This document shows positions 26,146 through 34,743 of a stretch of DNA of 64,000 nt, piece after piece. The stretch covers positions 1 to 64,000 of the forward strand of contig JAJEAG010000096.1 in assembly GCA_022824265.1 (NCBI GenBank), given 5' to 3'. Under the pieces are notes generated by a model, which was given only the letters and a program-made list of their open reading frames with translations, did not search any database and was not told where the DNA came from. The position numbers were made by a program, and so were the translations under genes. This DNA comes from Candidatus Poribacteria bacterium (GTDB taxonomy: Bacteria; Poribacteria; WGA-4E; WGA-3G). Within the stretch, counting starts at the first letter, position 1. Every line of letters starts with the position of its first letter.

Positions 26146-27483
26146 ATGCAAACACAAGCAGTTGACTCCCTCATGGATAAAGAAGCTGAACAAGCTGTCC
26201 TTGGTGCAATGATGACCGAAAAGTCTATAATTCCTCGTATAGAGGCATTGCTCGGATCTACGTCAGATGCCTTCTTTACGACAGATCACCAACTTATTTA
26301 CACGGCGATTCTTACCGTTTATAATCGTGTCAATGATGCTGATCCGATTCTTGTTGCGAATGAACTGAACCGGACTGAGCAATTGAATAGAGTTGGTGGG
26401 TCAGACTATTTATATGAACTTCAAGCTCCAATTGTTGAAACAGACAGTTCAGAGTTCTACGCAGAGATATTGCGAGAGAAGGCGACTCGAAGACATTTAA
26501 GTCGTGCATCTGCTCACATTCAAGAACTTGCTCATGATGAAAGCATTGCAATCAGCGAAGTGTTAGATCAATCACAAGAAGTTGTTTTTGAACTTGGTCA
26601 ATCTGGTAGTAAACGAAGTTTTGAACATATTCGTGCATTACTGAAACAAAATATTGATACAATAGAAAAACTTTTTCACAACAAACAGAGTTACTTAGGT
26701 GTTCCAACAGGTTTCATATATTTTGATGACCTGACCTCTGGGTTACAACCTGGAACGTTTATTATCATCGCTGCCCGTCCAAGTATGGGAAAATCTTCCT
26801 TAGTGCTGAATATTGCACAAAATATTGCGATTGAACAAAAATTGCCTGTAGCAATTTTTAGTCTTGAAATGCCAGCACAGGATATCACAATGCGTATGCT
26901 CTCTGCTGAGTCACAGATTGATTTTAAACGTTTGCGTATAGGGAAATTGAGTAACGAATATTGGGCACCATTGGTGCAAAGTGCTGAGCGTCTCTGTGAA
27001 GCTACTATCTTGATAAATGATAATAGTGCGATGACAATCCAAGGACTTCGCGCTGAAGCAAGACGGTTAAAAGAAGAACATAGTAACCTTGCTTTGATTA
27101 TTGTTGACTACTTGCAGTTGTTGCGAGGAACGGGGCGTTATAATGGTCGTGAACAAGAAATTTCTGAGATTTCACGGGGTTTGAAAATCCTTGCCTCGGA
27201 ATTGAATGTCCCGGTTCTTGCTTGTTCACAGCTCAATAGGGAAATTGAACGTCGTCCCAACAGAAAACCACAGCTTTCTGATTTACGCGAATCTGGAGCG
27301 ATTGAACAAGATGCGGACTTGGTTGCATTTCTACACCGCGAGAACTATAACGACGATGAAGTTGATTTCGCTGATGAAATGGTGGAAGCATATCTATTAA
27401 TTAGAAAGCAGCGTAACGGACCAACTGGTGACGTCCCGATACATTTCTACCAGAAGCAGATGCGTTTTGTAGATCCAAGTTAA
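26146..27483 (+). CDS. dnaB: Replicative DNA helicase DnaB
   Basis: A 445-residue DnaB: the N-terminal domain has DKEAEQAVLGAMM, the linker follows, and the RecA-like helicase domain has Walker A ARPSMGKSS, IVDYLQLL as Walker B and the arginine finger region QRNGPTGD. It unwinds DNA at the fork and interacts with primase. GAGGAAG precedes the ATG. Length typical; no intein or insertion. Last gene of the rpsF operon, followed after 28 nt by the MlaE-like gene. Confidence 0.96.
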   Translation: MQTQAVDSLMDKEAEQAVLGAMMTEKSIIPRIEALLGSTSDAFFTTDHQLIYTAILTVYNRVNDADPILVANELNRTEQLNRVGGSDYLYELQAPIVETDSSEFYAEILREKATRRHLSRASAHIQELAHDESIAISEVLDQSQEVVFELGQSGSKRSFEHIRALLKQNIDTIEKLFHNKQSYLGVPTGFIYFDDLTSGLQPGTFIIIAARPSMGKSSLVLNIAQNIAIEQKLPVAIFSLEMPAQDITMRMLSAESQIDFKRLRIGKLSNEYWAPLVQSAERLCEATILINDNSAMTIQGLRAEARRLKEEHSNLALIIVDYLQLLRGTGRYNGREQEISEISRGLKILASELNVPVLACSQLNREIERRPNRKPQLSDLRESGAIEQDADLVAFLHRENYNDDEVDFADEMVEAYLLIRKQRNGPTGDVPIHFYQKQMRFVDPS

Positions 27484-27511
27484 TAAAATACTCTGGTTGG
27501 AATATTATTTT

Positions 27512-28336
27512 ATGACTCCTCCTTCTTCTACGCCAGCACCTTCAAATGGGTTGGCGTTTTTACTAAAAAATCGTTTATACCATACCCTATCAGAAGTAGG
27601 TGATGCTTTTCGGCTGCTTGCCGAGACAATCTTCCAAATTTTTAGACCACCGTTGCAATTTGATCTGTTAATGAAGCAATTGCTTTTCATTGGGTTTAAC
27701 TCTTTATCAGTTGTTTTAGTATCAGGTTTTTTTACAGGAATGGTGTTAGGTGTTCAAGGTTATGTTCAGTTGAAACCGTATGCAGTTGAAGGATCTGTCG
27801 CACAATTTGTCAGTGTATCTGTTGTTAAAGAACTTGGACCAATGATAACTGCATTTGTGCTTTCTGGACGTATTGGTGCATCTATTACAGCAGAACTTTC
27901 TACGATGAAGGTCACTGAGCAAATTGATGCTTTGGAAGTGATGGGAACGAATCCTGTAAAATATCTGGTTGTCCCACGTTTTCTGGCATGTTCATTTATG
28001 CTCCCGACGTTAACTATTTTTTCGACATTTGCGGGTATCTTCGGGGGTTATGTTGCAGTCGTAACTCTGTTCGGTTTCAATGGTGATTTTTACATCTTAC
28101 AAGTTCAGCAACACTTATTTATTGGAAGTGTATTTATTAGTTTAATCAAAGCGACTTCATTTGGCATGGCAATTGCTGCGGTTGGATGCTATAAAGGATT
28201 CAGTATTTCTTCCGCAGGCGGTGCAGAAGGTGTCGGTACAGCGACAACAGGTTCTGCAGTTATATCTCTGATTACTATCTTGGTTTTGGACTTTGTGCTA
28301 AACCATATTCTATTTAATCTATTAGGATTGACCTAA
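27512..28336 (+). CDS. MlaE-family ABC transporter permease
   Basis: A 274-residue integral membrane permease of the MlaE/TrbE (DUF140) family: FFTGMVLGVQGYVQL, VKELGPMITAFVLSGRIGASITAEL and MKVTEQIDALEVMGTNPVKYLVVPR are all characteristic. With the ATPase and MCE protein downstream it forms an Mla-type system that moves phospholipids between the inner and outer membranes. The ATG at 27512 fits the family better than the TTG 15 nt upstream. It may be co-transcribed with dnaB. Confidence 0.92.
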   Translation: MTPPSSTPAPSNGLAFLLKNRLYHTLSEVGDAFRLLAETIFQIFRPPLQFDLLMKQLLFIGFNSLSVVLVSGFFTGMVLGVQGYVQLKPYAVEGSVAQFVSVSVVKELGPMITAFVLSGRIGASITAELSTMKVTEQIDALEVMGTNPVKYLVVPRFLACSFMLPTLTIFSTFAGIFGGYVAVVTLFGFNGDFYILQVQQHLFIGSVFISLIKATSFGMAIAAVGCYKGFSISSAGGAEGVGTATTGSAVISLITILVLDFVLNHILFNLLGLT

Positions 28337-28397
28337 ATATAAACTCTTTTTAACAATAGCAGATTATATACAGAATTGAATTTCAGTAAAGAACCTT

Positions 28398-29186
28398 ATG
28401 ATTTCAATTAGGAACGTCAGAAAATCTTTTGATGAAAAACAGGTTTTAAACGGTATAGACCTTGAAGTGCCACTTGGTGAGACACTTGTCATTTTAGGAC
28501 GAAGTGGCTGCGGTAAAAGCGTTTTGCTCAAGATAATTGCTGGACTGCTCTCCATAGATGGTGGGGAGGTATGGGTTGATGGCACAGAAATTACAAATCT
28601 TAAACGGAAACAGATGAATCAGATTCGCAGAAAGATCGGTATGCTTTTTCAATCCGCAGCATTATTTGACTCGATGAGTGTGGCTGAAAATATCGCCTTC
28701 ATGCTTGACCAACATACAGATTTATCACAACAAGAAATGCGTAAGGTCGTTGATGAGAAGTTGAAATTAGTTGATTTAGACGGTGTACAAGAATTGCGTC
28801 CTGCACAACTTAGTGGTGGGATGCGAAAACGTGTAGGTCTTGCTCGGGCACTTGCGTTCAATCCTGAAATCATATTATATGATGAACCTACTACTGGACT
28901 TGATCCTGTTACCTGCAATGAAATTAACGAACTTATTCGCGACTTAAATAAGAAGTTGCAAGTAACTTCTGTAGTGGTGACACACGATATGCACAGTGCC
29001 TTCAGCGTTGGGACGCTTATGGTGATGCTCCATGAAGGTAAGAAACTTGCTTACGGCACGCCTGAATCTATGATAAATGAAGATAACCCGATTCTGCAAC
29101 AATTCATACTTTTTGGTGCACCGGATCAGATACTTAATATTGACGAACCAACTTTAAAAAAATACACAGGGAGAAGCACTGAATGA
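28398..29186 (+). CDS. MlaF-family ABC transporter ATP-binding protein
   Basis: A 262-residue ABC ATPase: Walker A GRSGCGKSV, Q-loop MLFQSAALFDSMSV (typical of MlaF/Ttg2A), signature LSGGMRKRVG, Walker B ILYDEPTTGLD, H-loop VTHDMHSAFSV. It energises the MlaE-type permease encoded just upstream. Its stop overlaps the start of the MCE gene by 4 nt (ATGA), showing translational coupling. Confidence 0.94.
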   Translation: MISIRNVRKSFDEKQVLNGIDLEVPLGETLVILGRSGCGKSVLLKIIAGLLSIDGGEVWVDGTEITNLKRKQMNQIRRKIGMLFQSAALFDSMSVAENIAFMLDQHTDLSQQEMRKVVDEKLKLVDLDGVQELRPAQLSGGMRKRVGLARALAFNPEIILYDEPTTGLDPVTCNEINELIRDLNKKLQVTSVVVTHDMHSAFSVGTLMVMLHEGKKLAYGTPESMINEDNPILQQFILFGAPDQILNIDEPTLKKYTGRSTE

Positions 29187-30754
29187 AGTTTTGGAGTGCA
29201 TCTGTAAAAGTGGGATTGATGGTGGTTGTTGCTATTATTCTACTTGCTATTCTTCTCACTAACGCATCAAATCTACCTTGGGGAACAAGAGGGGATGATA
29301 TATATTTTAAATTCCAAGCTGTAAATGGACTTTATGTTGGTTCAGGAGTTTTTCTTTCCGGTGTTTCTATAGGTAAGGTGACGGATATTATACTTAGACC
29401 TGAAACAAATTCTGTTGAAATTCGCGCCCGAGTCAAAAACGCTTTTAAGTGGCTCAGACAAGGTACTGATGCGCGAATTTCTATGAGCGGATTCGTGGGG
29501 GAGACTTATATTGCCCTAAAAAACGGCGATGTTGGCAATCCACCACTTCAACCATCCGATCTTCCAATCATAGGGATTGACCCAGTGAATCCGTTGGAAT
29601 TACTTGAGCAAACCAGTTCTGGATTAAGTGAGGCTATAGATTTAACCTCTGCAGCAAACGAGCTGCTTCAAGCAAATCAGGAATCAATTCAACAAGGGAT
29701 CAAGGAAACACGCGAATTAGTTGCATCAACAAGTGACACACTTAAAAAGTTCAATAAAAACATGGATGAAACTGTCAGTACACTGATGCAACTGGCAGCG
29801 AAAAATGATCAACGTTTTGAACAAACACTTACTAATTTCAACCGATTATTGACCCAACTTGGCAATGATTCCTTAATATTAAGTAGCCAGATAAGTGATG
29901 TTAGCCGTTCAATGTTGACACTTGTAGACAGGAATTTCCCGAAAGTCAATAGAATTTTATCTGATCTACAGCAGGGGACATCCGATTTTCAGAGGTTAGC
30001 GATGCAATTCCGGAATGATTCAAGTGAATTAAAAACCGAAATTTCTGGTCTTATTTCACAAGGGAGCACATTTATTGAAAAGGGTAGTGAAGATATCGCT
30101 CCAATTATAGAAAACATGAGGATAGCCACGTCTGCTGCGACTTCATTAGAGAAAAATATCAATGAACTATTAAACACTATACAGCATGGTGAAGGCACGG
30201 TCGCACAACTTTTAAATAATCCTGAACCGCTAACAGATGCAAAGAAAACCTTAAATAACCTAAATGAGGTACTAATAGGCTTTAAAGACCTATACCAGCA
30301 GACAGACGAACAATTAAAAGGCTTTAAACTACCTGATTTTTCTTGGGATACAGAACTTAGATATCTAAGTCTGGAAGAAAATTTACATACAGAATTTGGA
30401 TTTTCACTTATACCGGTACCTCCAGCAAAGAGCCAGTATCGTTTTGGGCTCGGTATTCGGGATGAAATAATAGGTGCAGAATTTCAATATACATATAATT
30501 TTAGCGACTATGTACAAGGTAGACTCGGATTCATACGTTCCAAAGTTGGTGCAGGTGTTGATGTTTGGTTTATACCTCATCGATTGGGTATAGGAATAGA
30601 AAGTGTTGGCTTAACAAGTGATAAACCAGAATTGAATGCGGAGATGAGTTTGCGGTTTTTCCGTGGTTTCCACATAGTCGGTGGTGTCGAAAATTGGCGG
30701 AGTGAGGATAGACGTTGGACAACAGGACTGAAACTAATTGCAAGCGAATGGTAA
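29183..30754 (+). CDS. MCE (MlaD-family) protein with a beta-barrel-like C-terminal domain
   Basis: A 523-residue protein: an N-terminal membrane anchor (about 9-27), an MCE domain (about 35-115: FKFQAVNGLYVGSGVFLSGVSIGKV), a long helical segment (about 130-385) that could form a hydrophobic tunnel or coiled coil, and a beta-rich C-terminus (about 388-523) made of eight or nine alternating strands ending in the aromatic residue W523. That C-terminus resembles an outer-membrane barrel domain. If so, one polypeptide would span from the inner to the outer membrane, replacing MlaC/MlaA shuttling. Overlaps the ATPase gene by 4 nt. Confidence 0.82.
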   Translation: MKFWSASVKVGLMVVVAIILLAILLTNASNLPWGTRGDDIYFKFQAVNGLYVGSGVFLSGVSIGKVTDIILRPETNSVEIRARVKNAFKWLRQGTDARISMSGFVGETYIALKNGDVGNPPLQPSDLPIIGIDPVNPLELLEQTSSGLSEAIDLTSAANELLQANQESIQQGIKETRELVASTSDTLKKFNKNMDETVSTLMQLAAKNDQRFEQTLTNFNRLLTQLGNDSLILSSQISDVSRSMLTLVDRNFPKVNRILSDLQQGTSDFQRLAMQFRNDSSELKTEISGLISQGSTFIEKGSEDIAPIIENMRIATSAATSLEKNINELLNTIQHGEGTVAQLLNNPEPLTDAKKTLNNLNEVLIGFKDLYQQTDEQLKGFKLPDFSWDTELRYLSLEENLHTEFGFSLIPVPPAKSQYRFGLGIRDEIIGAEFQYTYNFSDYVQGRLGFIRSKVGAGVDVWFIPHRLGIGIESVGLTSDKPELNAEMSLRFFRGFHIVGGVENWRSEDRRWTTGLKLIASEW

Positions 30755-30844
30755 CAGTTTAAAATCACTCAAACTTAGAATTGATGCAACCATGTTTTGA
30801 TCTTGGGAGTCAATACAAGGTTTTGTGTAATACGGATTGTCATT

Positions 30845-32203
30845 GTGAAATCTAAGAACAAATTTGTCTGTCAAGAATGTGGGTATATGACACCGAGAGG
30901 ACTTGGAAAATGTCCAAGTTGTCAAGCTTGGGATAGTTTTGTTGAAGAAACCGAAATTGTTACGACTTCTCCTTTACACCGAGTTATTGGTCAACATACA
31001 AATCAACCAGAGAAAATTTCAGAGGTATCAACTACAGATGTTGAACGTCTGTTGACAGACATGCCTGAGTTTGATAGAGTTTTGGGAGGTGGTATAGTTC
31101 CTGGTTCCGTAATCTTAATCGGAGGAGATCCAGGAATAGGTAAATCAACACTATTACTACAAGCAAGTCATGCCTTAAGTCGTAAGTACGGCGATGTACT
31201 CTATGTTACTGGTGAAGAATCTATTAACCAGACAAAACTCCGTTCAACTCGTCTCGGTGTGACGTCTGAAAATCTATATGTATTGTGTGAAAACAACTTA
31301 GAACAGATTGAAAAACATATTGATAAATTGCAACCTAAGTCTGTTGTGATTGACTCTATTCAAGCAGTATATTTGTCTGACTTCCAATCTGCACCTGGTA
31401 GTATCACTCAGATACGTGAATGTGCTGCGCAGCTTCTGATTTGTGCCAAAAATAAGAATATACCGATATTTCTTGTTGGACATGTAACAAAAGAGGGTAC
31501 ATTAGCAGGACCGCGTGTTTTGGAGCACATAGTTGATACGGTGTTATATTTTGAAGGAGAACGACATCATATATACCGAGTCTTACGGGCAAATAAAAAT
31601 AGATTTGGATCGACAAATGAACTCGGTATATTTGAGATGCAGAACAGTGGACTTGTAGATGTCAAAAATCCGTCACAACTATTTCTTAGCGAAAGAGAAG
31701 AAGAAATATCTGGTTCTGTTGTTGTATCAAGCATGGAAGGAACTCGTCCACTGTTGTTAGAGGTGCAGGCTTTAGTTGTTCAAACGCACTACGGAACACC
31801 GCGCAATACGGCAGCTGGCGTTGACAGAAACCGTGTCGCTTTGTTGATTGCTGTTTTGAATAAGCGGGTCGGTTTAGACATAGGTGACTCGGATGTCTTT
31901 GTTAACATTACTGGAGGATTACGGGTTGATGAACCTGGAATAGATCTTGGTGTGTTGATGGCGATTATTTCCAACCACCGTAACATTCCGATTGACTCGC
32001 GAACAGTTGTAATCGGTGAAGTTGGATTAGGAGGGGAAATAAGACCAGTACCACATCTTGAAATACGTATCAGAGAAGCCGCAAAACTTGGGTTTAAACG
32101 AGCAATTTTTCCCGATTATCATAAGAAAGGGGTAGATATCGATGAGACAATTGAACTCATTGGCGTGAAGAATATATATGACAGTCTAAGCGTTTTATTA
32201 TAA
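30845..32203 (+). CDS. radA: DNA repair protein RadA
   Basis: A 452-residue RadA (Sms): zinc finger C9-x2-C12-x10-C23-x2-C26, Walker A GGDPGIGKST, the RadA motif KNRFGSTNELGIFEM, and a Lon-like C-terminal domain (GGLRVDEPGIDLGVLMA). It drives branch migration in recombination. The GTG at 30845 (MKSKNKFVCQECG) is preferred over a TTG 48 nt upstream because the family begins here, although the ribosome binding site is weak. First gene of a radA - PIN-TRAM - ispD - ispF - cysS series. Confidence 0.94.
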   Translation: MKSKNKFVCQECGYMTPRGLGKCPSCQAWDSFVEETEIVTTSPLHRVIGQHTNQPEKISEVSTTDVERLLTDMPEFDRVLGGGIVPGSVILIGGDPGIGKSTLLLQASHALSRKYGDVLYVTGEESINQTKLRSTRLGVTSENLYVLCENNLEQIEKHIDKLQPKSVVIDSIQAVYLSDFQSAPGSITQIRECAAQLLICAKNKNIPIFLVGHVTKEGTLAGPRVLEHIVDTVLYFEGERHHIYRVLRANKNRFGSTNELGIFEMQNSGLVDVKNPSQLFLSEREEEISGSVVVSSMEGTRPLLLEVQALVVQTHYGTPRNTAAGVDRNRVALLIAVLNKRVGLDIGDSDVFVNITGGLRVDEPGIDLGVLMAIISNHRNIPIDSRTVVIGEVGLGGEIRPVPHLEIRIREAAKLGFKRAIFPDYHKKGVDIDETIELIGVKNIYDSLSVLL

Positions 32204-32336
32204 ATTTAAATAATGTTTTCGGATGTGCTATACTCCTATAAGGTTGTTTTCAGGAGTGTCAATAATTATCAACAAAACAGAGTTCATATTAACGATGAAG
32301 AGAGTTTCAACGCTACAATCAATGCGGTAAAGAACC

Positions 32337-33368
32337 ATGCAAATTCGGGTAATTCGTTTCTCTTTTATATTTTTAAGTGCTATCGGCTGCTATCTACTAA
32401 CTGAGAACCTAAAAATCGGTATTGCTGGGGCAATTACTGCTGGTATCCTCGTCGGAGGTGAAGTACTGCTCCATAAGTCTAAAGCACGTAGGTACGTTGC
32501 AAGTATCTTTGGACTCATATTCGGACTGATAATATCATGGGCGGGATGGAATTTCCTCAATCCATCTGACTTAACACTTATTCAAGATTATGAATGGTTG
32601 TTCAAAATACTGGATATAGTAGTTATACTTGGATTTGGTTATATCGGAATGGTTGGTGGTTACTATATTTCCGAGAGTCTACCTGTCGTACGACTGTTCA
32701 ATTCGTATCGTTATACCCAAATGGGAACACCATTCGCAACAAACGATTCTAACGGATTTAAGATATTGGATACAAGTGTGATTATTGATGGTCGTATCCT
32801 TGAAATCTGTGAGACGCAATTCATTGATGGGACGCTGCTAATACCTCGGTTTGTTCTGAACGAATTGCAACATATTGCGGATTCAACCGAATTATTGCGC
32901 AGAAACAAGGGAAGACGTGGATTTGATATTTTACGTTCACTTCAGAATAGTCCATCAATTGCAGTGGAAATTATAGAAGAAGATGTTCCACACCTTGACG
33001 AAGTTGACGCGAAACTCGTACATCTTGCCCGTAAGCATTTTGCCAAAATCATTACCAACGATTTAAACCTCAACAAAGTCGCTGAGTTACAGGGAGTCAC
33101 TGTCCTAAATATCAATGAATTAGCCAATGCTATCCGTCCAATTGTCGTCGCAGGAGAGATTATTCAAGTTCATCTACAGAAAATCGGGAAAGAACCAAAT
33201 CAAGGTGTGGGGTATCTTGATGATGGAACGATGGTAATCGTTGAAGATGGCAAACAATATATCGGACATACGCTTGATGTTGTGGTTACACAGATGTTGC
33301 GAACGAGCACGGGTCAGATGATTTTTGGAAGAAATGTGGACGAGTCTTCATCTGAGAAAGGTTATTGA
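32337..33368 (+). CDS. PIN/TRAM-domain membrane protein (YacL-like)
   Basis: A 343-residue protein: about four N-terminal membrane helices (residues 5-110), a PIN nuclease domain (about 140-265: ILDTSVIIDGRI, LVHLARKHFAKIITNDLNLNKVA) and a C-terminal TRAM domain (about 275-335: GEIIQVHLQKIGKEPNQGVGYLDDGTMVIVE). The acidic PIN residues look intact, so RNase activity is plausible. The position between radA and ispD matches B. subtilis yacL, but disA, which lies between radA and yacL there, is missing. Confidence 0.88.
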   Translation: MQIRVIRFSFIFLSAIGCYLLTENLKIGIAGAITAGILVGGEVLLHKSKARRYVASIFGLIFGLIISWAGWNFLNPSDLTLIQDYEWLFKILDIVVILGFGYIGMVGGYYISESLPVVRLFNSYRYTQMGTPFATNDSNGFKILDTSVIIDGRILEICETQFIDGTLLIPRFVLNELQHIADSTELLRRNKGRRGFDILRSLQNSPSIAVEIIEEDVPHLDEVDAKLVHLARKHFAKIITNDLNLNKVAELQGVTVLNINELANAIRPIVVAGEIIQVHLQKIGKEPNQGVGYLDDGTMVIVEDGKQYIGHTLDVVVTQMLRTSTGQMIFGRNVDESSSEKGY

Positions 33369-34078
33369 TGAGATGGCAGCAGATGAATAGCAAAATATCC
33401 GTCCTGATTCCTGCTGCTGGTCATGGTAAGAGGATGAAATCCTCTGTTAAAAAACCCTATTTAATGTTAGGTGAAAAACCGATTTTATCACACACAATAG
33501 ATAGGTTTGAACAAAACACCGTTGTTGATGAAATACATGTTATAGTTGACGAGTCGGATTTTCATATATGCTGCGATGAGGTGATAAATCCGTTTCGTTA
33601 TAGGAAGATTGGTGGTCTGGTTCCTGGTGGCAAGACGCGGCAAGAATCTGTATTCAACGGTCTTCGTGCATTTTCAGATGATGTTGATTTTGTTGTTGTC
33701 CATGACGGTGTCCGTCCATTTATAGATGACGATATTATATTCAGATGTCTTGAGGCGACTGTAGAATTTGGGGCAGCTATCTCTGCAGTACCTGTAAAAG
33801 AAACTATTAAAGTAGCAGACGCAGATTTACTTATTGACCATACTCCGCAACGAGATCGGTTATGGCGTGTGCAGACACCGCAAGTGTTTCGTAAATCTAT
33901 ACTTATTGAAGCACACGAGAATGCGATCCAAAATGATATAAGCGCACCAGATGATGCAGCATTAGTAGAAGAACTGGGTTTACCCGTAAAGTTGGTAATG
34001 GGAAGTTATCAGAACTTGAAACTTACAACACAAGAAGATTTAAGGTTCGCTGAAACTTTGCTTTATAAAAAGTTATAA
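33368..34078 (+). CDS. ispD: 2-C-methyl-D-erythritol 4-phosphate cytidylyltransferase
   Basis: A 236-residue IspD: ISVLIPAAGHGKRMKSSVKKPYLMLGEKPIL binds CTP, and VVVHDGVRPFI and TPQRDRLWRVQTPQVFR are typical. It makes CDP-methylerythritol in the MEP isoprenoid pathway. GAAAGG lies 7 nt before the ATG at 33368, which overlaps the TGA of the PIN-TRAM gene by one base. The ATG at 33383 is a second option. Confidence 0.94.
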   Translation: MRWQQMNSKISVLIPAAGHGKRMKSSVKKPYLMLGEKPILSHTIDRFEQNTVVDEIHVIVDESDFHICCDEVINPFRYRKIGGLVPGGKTRQESVFNGLRAFSDDVDFVVVHDGVRPFIDDDIIFRCLEATVEFGAAISAVPVKETIKVADADLLIDHTPQRDRLWRVQTPQVFRKSILIEAHENAIQNDISAPDDAALVEELGLPVKLVMGSYQNLKLTTQEDLRFAETLLYKKL

Positions 34079-34090
34079 GATATAATTAAT

Positions 34091-34208
34091 AGAACTTACG
34101 CACTTTTCACGATTTTTCAATAATAATGACTAAAACGGTGTGTTTTCAGTAGAATTCCGAGTTTCCAGCGCGCTTACAAAGCGCGCCTACCACTTTTGCG
34201 TAAGTTCT
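34091..34208. mobile_element. 118-bp MITE-like element between ispD and ispF
   Basis: Perfect 12-bp terminal inverted repeats AGAACTTACGCA (34091-34102) and its complement (34197-34208). An 8-bp direct repeat TAATTAAT abuts the left end (34083-34090) and lies one base from the right end (34210-34217). There is no coding capacity. The interior carries the palindrome GCGCGC-TTACAAA-GCGCGC followed by CTAC (34168-34190), the same GTAG-headed architecture as the REP-like units in 0-10 kb. Confidence 0.7.
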
Positions 34209-34228
34209 GTAATTAATTTGGATAATAA

Positions 34229-34717
34229 ATGCGAATTGGGATAGGTTACGATGTTCATCAACTAATTGAGAATAGAAAATTGATCTTAGGTGGTATAGAC
34301 ATACCGTATCACCTGGGTTTATTGGGACATTCGGATGCGGACGTGTTAACACACGCTATCTGTGATGCGATTTTAGGTGCAGCATCACTGGGTGATATTG
34401 GAACACACTTTCCAGATACTGACCCCAGGTACGAAGGAATAGATAGTCAATTTTTTCTCCGTGCTATCGCAAAAAAGGTTAAGGAGTTAGGTTATACGAT
34501 TGGAAATGTTGATAGCACCGTGATTGCACAACAACCAAAGTTGGCACCCTATATATCACAAATGCGTAGTGAACTCGCAAAAACATTGGATATCTCAGTA
34601 ACGCAGATAAGTGTCAAAGCCACAACTGCAGAAGGTTTAGGTATTGTTGGTAAGGAAAAGGCTATCGTTGCTCAAGCAATTGCTTGTCTAGCCAAATCTA
34701 ATTCCATAGGGTTGTAA
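34229..34717 (+). CDS. ispF: 2-C-methyl-D-erythritol 2,4-cyclodiphosphate synthase
   Basis: A 162-residue IspF: GIGYDVHQL supplies the zinc ligands D and H, then LGGIDIPYHLGLLGHSDADVLTHAICDAILGAA and DIGTHFPDTDPRYEG. It cyclises CDP-ME 2-phosphate to MEcPP in the MEP pathway. Length typical. Separated from ispD by the MITE-like element, which may disturb co-transcription. Confidence 0.96.
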   Translation: MRIGIGYDVHQLIENRKLILGGIDIPYHLGLLGHSDADVLTHAICDAILGAASLGDIGTHFPDTDPRYEGIDSQFFLRAIAKKVKELGYTIGNVDSTVIAQQPKLAPYISQMRSELAKTLDISVTQISVKATTAEGLGIVGKEKAIVAQAIACLAKSNSIGL

Positions 34718-34743
34718 GCATAATCAAAACGAAGGGATAGTAA

